Source: Gaeumannomyces sp. JS-464 (taxonomy: Eukaryota; Ascomycota; Sordariomycetes; Magnaporthales; Magnaporthaceae). Taken from it: 64,000 nt of DNA. The notes beneath the pieces were generated by a model that was given only the letters and a program-made list of their open reading frames with translations, searched no databases and had not been told where the DNA came from. The stretch's first letter is position 1, and every line of letters begins with the position of its first letter. This document shows positions 55,255 to 64,000 of the stretch, one piece after another. Position numbers and translations under genes: made by a program. The stretch is from positions 8,184,001 through 8,248,000 of the forward strand of contig NGZR01000002.1 of the NCBI GenBank assembly GCA_002197995.1. The letters run 5' to 3'.

Positions 55255-57972
55255 ATGAGTTCAATATCTCTTCCCAGAACAATGAGCGATCTCGGCGGTG
55301 ATGACGCCGCAGACATCCCCGATATTCCAATGCACAGAGGGCAGAGGAATGGGGCAACCGCGTTTCCAGACGCGGTCTCGACCTTGACCTCGATACTTCC
55401 AGGGATCAAGAGCTCCGAGCCTGGAGGCGGACCGATCAACCCTAATGGGATTCCATACAGCCAAAGGTCGGTGTCGAGGATCCGCGCCTAGCTGGCCGCC
55501 ACGCAGCCACTTCTGCAAGGGGGCCTTGTACCCTGTTTCCAGGTACCTGGTATGACGATAAAAGCAGGGGCTTACCAAAAAGAAACAAATGTTAAACCTT
55601 ATAGAGCACCAACCCCAGGACCGCTCGACAGAGTGATGTCCCCAGAACCGCACGACGAATCCATCATGAACACCGGAACGCTCTACGCCTCGACGTACCA
55701 GCGCAGCCTGCTCTCTGCCCGGTCCAAGGGCGTGTCCATCGCCTCGACCTACCTGACCACCGCCACCTCGCTCGCGGCCCTGCAGACCAAGGCGGCCGAC
55801 GACGACGAGGCGCTCGAGCCGCTGGCCGAGGAGGAGATCGAGCCGGGCAGCTTCGACCTCGTCGCGCCGGCGCTCGGCGACGCGGGCCTCTACTCGCTCG
55901 AGCGCCGGTCCGAGCTGCTCTTCTCCAAGGAGCACCTGCGCAAGATTTTCGACGACTCGATCCTATCGCAGCGCTTCACCACTTTTCTGGCGGCCGCCCG
56001 CCCGGCCTCGCTGCCGCTGCTCATCTATTACCTAGACGCGCTCAAGGCGATGCGCGCTCTGGCGTACGCCAACGCCGTCGTCGAGGCCCTCGAGCCGCTC
56101 GACGGCCACGATTTCTCGAGGGCGCAGGTCGCCGCCACGGCAAACGAGTCGCTGGCGGCGCGCGCCGAGGCCGCGTTCGAGGCGCTGGCGAGGGACGACC
56201 TGCCCGCCTACATCACGCACGTGTGGATCCAGACCGTGAGCGTCTCTATCAAGAAGCGCATCACGGGCACGCTGCCGCCGCACCTGCGCGAGATGTCTGA
56301 GGCCTGGCTGAGGTGTTTTGCCTGACGGATCCGTCGAGGCACGACAACCCCATAGTGTTTGCCTCTGAAGGTATGGGATGTGCCAGAGTAGGGAACTCTT
56401 TCGAGAACAGGAGCTGGCCTGGCTGACATGCACCCCAGAATTCCACCGCACAACGCAGTATGGCATGAGCTACGTGCTCGGCAGGAACTGCAGGTTTCTT
56501 CAGGGGCCAAAGACGAACCCTCATTCGGTTGAACGGCTGGCCGCGAAAATCCATGCTGGAAAGGAGTGTTTCGAAACATTTTTGAACTACAGGAGAGACG
56601 GCTCCCCATTTATGTGAGTGCGATTCTTACTGTTGAATTGCTTCTAGTCACCAATGAGGATGCACGTATTAATACCCCCCGCAGGAACCTCCTCATGGTA
56701 GCACCCCTGTACGACAGTCGAGGAGCCGTTCGGTACTTCATCGGCGCACAGGTCGACGTGTCCGGCCTCGCAAAGGACTGCGTGGGGCTCGAGTCTCTCC
56801 GGAGGCTCGTCGACGAAGAGGAGGGCCTGGCCATGCCGGACAAGGAACGCAACCTGTCCGCAGCAGCAGTGGCCGCGGCGAACGGAGACAACACCAACGG
56901 CGAGGCCGACGACGAGACGGAACGCGCGGTGGCATCCCAGGGCCTCGGCCCGGACAGGAAGACGGAGATCCGCGAGCTCTGCGAGATGTTCAACCTCCAG
57001 GAGCTCGAGACGGTGCGGCGGCACGGCGGCAGCATGCACCGGCTGCAGGCTGAGGAGCTGCTGCCCGCACCCGAGGACCTGCCGCCGCAGCAGAACTGGG
57101 GCAAGCAGCGCGTGCTGATCCAGGACGAGGCCTCGTCCATCGGCAGCGCCGAGCGCGACGACCCCCTCCTCTCGCCCGGCGGCCACGGCGGGGCCGCGGA
57201 GCACGTCGTCTCGGCCGCCTCGGCCGTGCCCCACGCGCCCAGCAACACCGAGGGCGGCAGCTCGGGCGGCATGCCGCACCTCAGCGGCCGCCTGACGGGC
57301 GTGTACGAGCACTACCTCCTGGTGCGGCCGGCGCCCTCGCTCAACATCCTCTTCGCCTCCCCTTCGCTCCGCGTCCCAGGGATCCTGCAGTCGCACTTCA
57401 TGTCCAAGATCGGCGGGTCGGCGCGCGTGCGTGACGAGCTGACGGCCGCGCTGTCCGAGGGCCATGGCGTGACGGCCAAGGTGCGCTGGGTCTCGTCGGC
57501 GCGGTACCCGGGCCCGGGCGACGGCCGGCACCGCTGGATCCACTGCACGCCGCTGCTGGGCGGCAACGGCGCCATCGGCGTGTGGATGGTCGTCATCACC
57601 GACGACGACGGCGACGCGGCGGGCGGTGGCGGCGGCGGCGGCGCGCCCAGGAGGATGACACGCGACGCGCCGCCCGTCGACCCCGCGCTGGGCAGCCGCG
57701 CCGCCCTGGTCGCGAGCCGCCAGTCGCACCGGGGTGGGGAACGGTCGGCGGCGCACCACGCCCGCAAGGCGGCGCTGACGGGGTCGCTGGCCGACGTGCT
57801 GAGCGCGGGCCCGCCGAGCGTCCCCGCCAAGAGCAGGGCGCGCGGCGACGACGAGTCGGCCATCAGCAGGCGGAGCGCGGTGTCGTCGCCCAGGTCCGAG
57901 TCGGTCAAGGCGTTTCACAACGGCCAGACGAGGTCGAGCTCGCCGTACACGCTTCGGATCGGGGAGGACTGA
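55255..57972 (+). CDS. RGS-LOV photoreceptor (RGS domain fused to a blue-light LOV domain)
   Basis: The RGS part (about 55700-56330) includes LFSKEHLRKIFDDSILSQRFTTFL and LLIYYLDALKAMRALAYANAV. One T is missing in T4 56316-56319; with it the text reads on to CLTDPSRHDNPIVFASE. A 68-nt intron (56371-56438) leads to the LOV core GMSYVLGRNCRFLQGP with the flavin-adduct Cys. A 71-nt intron (56614-56684) leads to NLLMVAPLYDSRGAVRYFIGAQVDVSGL. A second PAS-like region follows (YEHYLLVRPAPSLNILFASPSLR to GVWMVVITDD), then a Gly/Ser-rich tail ending 57972. The same architecture is known in fungal RGS-LOV proteins that bind membranes in blue light. The N-terminus (55255-55640) is unresolved: a frame change or intron near 55480-55495 and an intron ending TTATAG near 55602 are proposed. 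Confidence 0.87.
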
Positions 57973-58841
57973 TCCCGAGAAACGTGGGTGCGCATGATGG
58001 AACTTCGCATGCATACTTCTTTCATCCCTTTTTTTTCTTTCGCATTATTTCCCTCGTATTATTGTGCGTCTGTACACATTATCGTTGGTAAGCGGATTTT
58101 CAGAAGATTTTAGTCTCGTTTGTCGGGTTCTTTTCACGTTGTGGTTTCCCATGTCTATTTGGTTTTCTTATCTTTCTCCTTTTATTCGTCGTTGGTGGAA
58201 ATAGCGTTGGCTTGGGTGAAGCGTCGTCGCGGTGGTTAAGTTAATGCCATACCGATTGTATCGCATGCAGCGACTGAAGATATCTCGATAGGCACTAGAC
58301 GAAATGGAAGCCGAAGAGATGGAATGGCTTGCCCAAGACCGGATGCGACGCAGCTGCTAGACTTTGCGTGTCATTGTCTGCTCCGGGACGAAATAGGATC
58401 TAGCCCGATCGATCAGAGACATCGAAAATGTTTTCGGCTTGTTGCTGGGGCGCTCCCAATCCGCCAAGCAAGGATGCCTAGGACACCTGACGAGGAGCAG
58501 ACTGGTCCGGAGAGTATGTGGTGATATTATTTATCGTAACAAGCAAAGTTCCATCCTACAAACAACTCTGACGCCTCGCAGGAGACACTAGCACTACAGT
58601 TTGCCCATTGCGAAGCAAAACGAGAGATCTAAAGCCCGGCCACAGACATATTTTTCACCCCTTTTTTTTTTCCTAACTCCGTCATCCTTTCTTTTATTCG
58701 TTTTCGCGTAGAGAATCAAGAATAAGAGATATAGGAAGGAAAGGAAAGAGCAAGCAGAACAAACACAAGGAAATCAAGTTTGACTGTCAAATGCAGTGGA
58801 TTGAGCTGTCGCTCGCGGCTGTCTGTTCCCCTGTGGGGAGA
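57973..58841. other. Convergent intergenic region
   Basis: T-rich 3' flank of the RGS-LOV gene (58020-58190) and A-rich flank of the WSC gene (58700-58770). No gene. Confidence 0.4.
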
Positions 58842-59909
58842 TTAGACAACCCCAGCAACGGCACCCATGTTGGGGGCGGCAGCGACGGCGCGGCGCATCT
58901 TGACGAACCGCGCACCGGGACCGCCGTGAGCGCCAGGGGCCGCCTCGCGCTTATGCTCGCGGAGCATCTCCTCGCGGCGCTGGACGTCCTTGTGCGCCAC
59001 GTCATCGTCGTGCCCCTCGTGGCGCTTCTCGCCCGCGCGGACCGCGATGGGGACGACGCTCCCTTGCTCCTCCTCGGCCTCCTCGGCCTCGACACCCGCC
59101 ACGTCGCGGCGGGCGCTGGCAGAGCCGCCGTCCTTGTGCCAGACGTTGATGGTCCTCGAGCCGCCGCAGAACTGCTTGTCGTTGCCGAGGCAGGTCATGT
59201 CGCACTGCATGGCGCACATGGGGTCTGACGCGTCCTCGAGGCCCTGGCGCAGGCTCCTGCCGCACCAGCACTCGCGGCCGTTCTCGAGCCCGGCCCAGGG
59301 CATGCCCTCGGAGTCTCAGTACTCGTGGCACGCGTCGACCGTCATGTTGGCCGAGCTGCGCAGCCGGTCGGGCAGGGCGCGGCCCTTCTGGGGCTCCATG
59401 TAGCACGACACGTAGGACCAGGCGCCCATGCGCTGCGCGTTGGACGCCGGCACGTAGGCCGTGTTCTCGAACAGGCTGAGGCGGCCACCCTTGCCGCAGA
59501 GCTGCTTGGCGTTGCCCTTGCACGCGGACGAGCACTCCGAGTTGGGCAGCGGGGCGAGTCCTTGTGCAGCTTGAGGCCGCAGTAGCACTCCTGCGAGTAT
59601 TCGAGGCCGGCGTAGGGAGAGTTCTTCTCGGTGCAGTAGTCCATGCACAGCTCGATGGTCATGTTCTGCGGGTTGATAGTCGAGCCCGCGAGCGCGCGGC
59701 CCGACGAGAGCTCCGAGGTGCAGCCGAGGTACTTCCAGCCCGTCGGCGCCGTCGTGTTGGGTGCAGCGTGCCCCCCACGGCGACTTGCCGCCCGCCGCGG
59801 CGACCTGCAGCTGCAGGGGGCCGTCGCCGGCCTGGGCCTGCTGGGCCAGGGCGGACGGGGCGATCGTCAAGGCGGTCAAGGCCGCGCGGAGTGCGGGCTT
59901 GGTCCACAT
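58842..59909 (-). CDS. Secreted protein with two WSC domains (frameshifted, one in-frame stop)
   Basis: The signal peptide is MWTKPALRAALTALTIAPSALAQ. WSC domains bind glucans in cell-wall proteins and sensors. The first reads WKYLGCTSELSSGRALAG, MTIELCMDYC, YSQECYCG and QLCGKGGRLSLFE. The second reads GAWSYVSCYMEPQKGRALP, MTVDACHEY, GRECWCG and FCGGSRTINVWHKDG. The first WSC is entered by a frame change at C6 59771-59776 and left by another near 59551-59556. In the second, TGA at 59316-59318 replaces the conserved Cys after HEY; beyond it the frame stays open to 58842. The tail is charged with no transmembrane helix. Two indels plus a stop in one gene could be assembly errors or true decay. 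The ATG at 59933 is an alternative start. Confidence 0.78.
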
Positions 59910-62339
59910 GTTGGCTTGATGGGGGCGGGGCAAGGACGACAGGGGCTAAAGATGATGGCGAGGAGCAAAGGGGACATGAACAAGGGGCTTTGCAGTGCAG
60001 TCTCCTAAGAGCTGGGAAAGTCGCGTCGGGCTCTGGCGATCCGAGGCGGAAGCGACTTGGCCGTGCTTGCGGAGGCTTCTGTGAACAGTCAAGTTCCAGG
60101 AGAGCTGCGGTGGTGAGCAAGTTTTCGGCAACTCATCGGGCCAACTTCCGAGGCCGTTTATATAGACGCCGGGGCGAGTATAGGAGTTCAAAGAAACGCC
60201 CGTCCCTATGTGTCGTGGTCGAGATCCGGGACATATAGTAGTGACCAAATCGGGTGCAAAAAGGATAAGATCTGTCAGGTCGTGGTTCGGGAGATGGGCC
60301 AACCGACGGCGATTGCGGACTTTGTCGACAAAGAAATCGGCAGCTCCGGATGGAACGAAGGGTCCGGATCGGGCGAGGATCAGTTCTCAGTCTCCTCCAA
60401 CGGACAAAGACGAGTCTGGATCGATAGACTTGAGGATTGGTATCGCCATGTTGACAGGTGGCCATGTCCCAAAGCGGAGGCTCAACGGCACTTTTCTTTG
60501 ACGTACTGGAAAAGTGGTCTCCTTGGAATTGGCTCCCAACCAATGGGGGCCAGCAATTGCGGTAGCCAGCATATCTAGAGCCAAGAAGATCTAGAGCTTC
60601 TTGATAGGTGGTGGCCCACCTCAAGAAGAACAAAGAAACCTCCAAGTCAAGTGACGCACTCGCCTCAGCTAAATACAAACTCATGTCTCACTTCTGGCGA
60701 GCCTGGACTTGCAGATCCTCCTGCTCACTTTTTTTCTTAGAAGCTACCTGAGACATCGCCTCCAAAGACTTCAGCGCGTGGGCAACTTTTCAATGCAACC
60801 TTGCGGCCGCAAGGCCACAGCCATAAAAGAATCCAAATACTTGGCTCGACGGGGACTCCGAGCGACCGATCTAGTGAGAAGACCAGCAAAGGTCATGCAT
60901 CCTGATTCGAGATAGAACGAGACGATACGACAATCCCGGACCTTGGGGCCTCACTCAAAATAAGATGATGTGGCTCTAGACGCACAAGGTGATGATGCCT
61001 ACGGGTCGCACCACGTATGGTCAAATTCCTGCTCCTCGAAGCAGCGAAGAAAGAAAGTACGCAATAGGGAATGCCAACCGACTGACAGACCTTGGCAGTC
61101 GGTAGCCCATGGAGGGATGGTGAGGCGTAGACGAGCCTCGTTCGCGCCATGACGCAAACACCTTTAACACCGAGACGGTTCCGGCGAGGGTGAGGGCACA
61201 GGTTACCTATGGTTTCTGCATCCTTGACCTCTGCCAGCAAGATGGACGGGCCAAATGATGAAGTGAGGTTTCAGGAGTGGGAATCTTTGAGGAAAGATCG
61301 ATTTGGCCCGCAGGGAAGCGGAAGTAGATATCAGGCGAATGCGAATGGTGTAGGGATCTTGCTGCCTTCGCCAGGGGCAGCCCCTTTTCCAGAACCGATT
61401 CTGGAACCGCGTCCAATGACCCGCGGACTAAAAGTGCGTGTTCAATCCAACAGGGTCATCCCTCCCAGCCAACCGACGGTAAAACAGGCACCGTGAATGC
61501 GGCAATGCTTGATACGGCAATCATACTAGGGATGTACCCTGCAGATCGTCGGGATATGACGAACCATGATACAGTCTTGCGATCGTCCCTGGCACATCCT
61601 GATTTTCCACGATCCCTCGTCGGGCACAGACGCCGATGGTCGGCCATATATAAATTTTAAGTGAAAACAAACCAGCTCTCCCGAGAGCGATCTGGAGGGG
61701 CCGCATCATGAACCTGACCCAACGGCCATCCCCCACAACCTCGAAAGGATCCCGTGGCCAGAGCGTGCGCAAGCATCTATCTCCCACGGACAGACTGCAA
61801 GATATGCAAGAGTGGACCGCCGTCCGCGGCGGCCCCTGTGGCAGCCGTTAGAGCGAAAAGGGACAGAGGAGAAAACTCGGGTAACATGCCTGCCATGAAA
61901 TGCAGGACGGGAATCTCAAACACGGCTGTGCGCTGCCTGTTGCTCGTTCTTGTTAAAAGATGCAGACAGCTGCACCCATGGTGTCTGTGCCGTGGCATAC
62001 ACGCTTCTAGGCGGTGGTGTGCTCTAGTGTTCGCAACGTGTCTTCACTTTTTGTCCATCTTTCGCCAGCCGTGTGGGCACACCCGATAACACGTGCAACA
62101 AGGGTCTCTAAGAGCTCAAAGAAAAAAGAAAAAAACGCGGAAAATTTCCATAGCCACTTACCAGGTATCTGGTGCCCGTTCCATCTAGGTAGTGAGTGTG
62201 GCTGGCATTCTTCTCAAGTACTGGAAAGCGCGGGTGAAACCCGCAGACATGGAGGGGGACGAACCGCATCAGGACTAACCGGCTGGCGTGTGCAGGAGCG
62301 GGCAGGTCATACAGGGAAGGCGGCAGGCAAAAGGGTAGG
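59910..62339. other. Long intergenic region (about 2.4 kb)
   Basis: Divergent promoters of the WSC and GH43 genes. Open frames here (for example 60133-60684 minus) show no domain, signal peptide or splicing pattern. No repeat or tRNA was recognised. Confidence 0.4.
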
Positions 62340-63407
62340 ATGGAGGAGATAATACCGAGGCTGGGACCGAGCCGTTGGCTGGCCATGCTGCTTGTGCTTC
62401 TCTCGGCCCACGAGGTCCTCACCATCCCCACAGACAGCAGCAAAGCAGAAGCAGAACAAGGGTCAGCAAGAAAACCCGCGCTGCTAACGTTGCTGAACCC
62501 CGAGACGCCCAAGTCACCCGTGATGAACGTCGACTTCCCAGACCCGGCGATCGTGCAGGACAAGGACGGGTCCTGGTACGCGTTTGGGACGTCGGGCAAC
62601 GGCAAGAACATCCAGGTGGCGACGGCACCGTCGCCTACGGGGCCTTGGACGTATCTATCCCAAACGGAACCGCTCCCGAACCCGGGGGCATGGACGACGG
62701 GGAAGAACACGTGGGCACCCGACGTGCGGGTGCTGGACAACGGGTCCTACGTCATGTACTACTCGGGCGAGCTGGCGGCGGACCAGGCGCGTCACTGCGT
62801 CGGGGCGGCGACGTCAACAGGCTCGATCCGGGGCCCGTTCCGGCCGATGGCGAGCCCGCTGGCGTGCCACATCGACGTGGGAGGCGCCATCGACCCCTCG
62901 GGGTTCCTGGACGCGGCAACCAAGAAGCGGTACGTGGTGTACAAGGTGGACGGCAACAGCATCGGGCACGGCGGCGACTGCAACAACGGGGTCGCGCCGC
63001 TGGCCGCCACGCCCATCATGCTGCAGGAGGTCAGCGCCGCGGACGAGGTGATGCCCGTCGGGCAGCCGGTGCAGATCCTGGACCGCGCCGACGTCGACGG
63101 CCCGCTGGTGGAGGCGCCGGCGCTGGCGCGGACCAGGGACGGGTCGTACGTGCTGCTGTTCAGCAGCCACTGCTTCAGCTCGCCGCGGTACAACGTCAAT
63201 TACGCCGTCGCGCGGTCCGTGGGCGGGCCGTACAGCCGGTCGCCGGCGGCGCTGGTGCAGACGGGCGACTTCAACCTGACGGCGCCGGGCGGGGCGACGG
63301 CCGACGCGGGCGCGGGCGCCGTGGCCTTCCACGCCAACTGCCCGGCGGGACGCTGCATGTTTGTCGCCAGCTTTGGCGTCAAGGGCACCGAGATCATCAT
63401 AGGGTGA
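62340..63407 (+). CDS. Secreted glycoside hydrolase, family 43
   Basis: GH43 enzymes cleave arabinan, arabinoxylan or xylo-oligosaccharides. One intact exon of 355 codons starts with a hydrophobic signal (LAMLLVLLSAHEVLT). The five-bladed propeller motifs are in order: FPDPAIVQDKDGSWYAFGTS with the likely catalytic-base Asp at about residue 68, NTWAPDVRVLDNGSYVMYYSG, GGAIDPSGFLDAATKKRYVVYK with the pKa-modulating Asp, and LVEAPALARTRDGSYVLLFSS with the likely acid Glu. It ends FGVKGTEIIIG at 63407. There is no carbohydrate-binding module. Substrate is not predictable by eye. Its place beside a WSC protein is not evidence of an operon-like link. Confidence 0.9.
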   Translation: MEEIIPRLGPSRWLAMLLVLLSAHEVLTIPTDSSKAEAEQGSARKPALLTLLNPETPKSPVMNVDFPDPAIVQDKDGSWYAFGTSGNGKNIQVATAPSPTGPWTYLSQTEPLPNPGAWTTGKNTWAPDVRVLDNGSYVMYYSGELAADQARHCVGAATSTGSIRGPFRPMASPLACHIDVGGAIDPSGFLDAATKKRYVVYKVDGNSIGHGGDCNNGVAPLAATPIMLQEVSAADEVMPVGQPVQILDRADVDGPLVEAPALARTRDGSYVLLFSSHCFSSPRYNVNYAVARSVGGPYSRSPAALVQTGDFNLTAPGGATADAGAGAVAFHANCPAGRCMFVASFGVKGTEIIIG

Positions 63408-64000
63408 ATGAGGCGGTTATGTCGTTTGTGCCGTCTTGGCGTTTAGGGCAGAGACGTTCGATTCGAGGACGTGCATGCCGAGCCCGCAGAGCCTCTCCCT
63501 ACCAGGGGGAACGTCAGCGCGTTGGCGTTCGCGTGGATGCATCAGGAAAATGTTTAATTGGGCTTGGCGGTTGCATTTGGATCCGGCGGGAAGCAAGTAA
63601 TAGCGACAGCGCATCACAGGATCACAGCTCCAGGCACGCGAAGCGCTCGCGCGGAGATCTTGGGGTTGCATGCGCGGCTCAGCGAAGTCGGTATGGAAGG
63701 AGGCGCGCGCAGTTGGGAAGCGAAAATGCATCACATCACGATCTGGAGGTGTTGCCAATTCTGGGCGACTGTGAAAATATGGGATTTCCACGATGCTGAT
63801 TGGCGCTGACGGCAGCAGGCCATTTCCTACCTCAGCACCCAGCCTAAGCCAGAAGCAGCAAAGCGCCAGGCACGCTGCCGTGATCGGGAGATGACCCCAC
63901 CTCCATGCAGCTAAGCGCCCGCAAGCGGCGAATCACACAGGCTGGGGCTACCCCACCATTAATTGCTTGCGTGCCAATGAGCGCTTCGCTGACAGGAACA
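63408..64000. other. 3' flank of the GH43 gene
   Basis: No gene is supported up to the end of the window. Confidence 0.4.

Noticed and set aside
1303..59909. Programmed ribosomal frameshifting or insertional RNA editing as explanation for the many broken frames
   Set aside because: The breaks affect unrelated genes at different places, lack common slippery sites or structures, and mostly coincide with homopolymers. Nuclear C-insertion editing is not known in ascomycetes. Sequencing error is simpler.

Overview
The window is nuclear DNA of a filamentous ascomycete, most likely a Sordariomycete. The evidence is GC-rich coding sequence, short GT-AG introns (about 40-105 nt, often with a CTAAC-type branch site), single-copy eukaryotic genes, and typical Pezizomycotina families (HET, NACHT/ankyrin, DUF6604, DUF7580, RGS-LOV, WSC). 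I cannot name the species.

Layout. 1-8 kb: conserved housekeeping genes, namely GET3 (tail-anchored protein targeting), MPE1 (mRNA 3'-end processing) and a PRELI/UPS lipid-transfer protein. About 8.8-23.2 kb: an accessory block dominated by relics of incompatibility or NLR-like genes. It holds an ankyrin fragment, a dynamin GED fragment, a decayed F-box-type gene, a disrupted membrane-protein gene, a frameshifted coiled-coil gene, a HET gene whose core is inverted, a STAND/ankyrin relic and one intact F-box gene. 24-28 kb: a small secreted cysteine-rich protein and a secreted, probably GPI-anchored S10 carboxypeptidase. 28-36.5 kb: mitochondrial release factor 1, a small unknown protein, and a divergent pair (C2H2/AT-hook protein and DUF7580 protein) sharing a 155-bp promoter. 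36.8-52.3 kb: WRS1 with a 6-nt microexon, an SDR, NAT3, two unknown proteins, a DUF6604 protein and CBF5. 55-63.5 kb: an RGS-LOV photoreceptor, a two-WSC-domain secreted protein and a secreted GH43 enzyme, separated by long non-coding stretches.

A window-wide peculiarity is that many recognisable genes, essential ones included, are broken by one- or two-base indels. Most breaks lie in runs of C/G, and adding one base to the run restores the family sequence. This points to homopolymer errors in the assembly rather than mass gene death. Against that background the real rearrangements stand out, above all the roughly 0.7-kb in-place inversion of the HET core, whose ends are a 6-bp inverted microhomology and whose reversal rejoins both reading frames. 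The genes form no obvious pathway cluster. The accessory block resembles a decaying allorecognition/immunity region.
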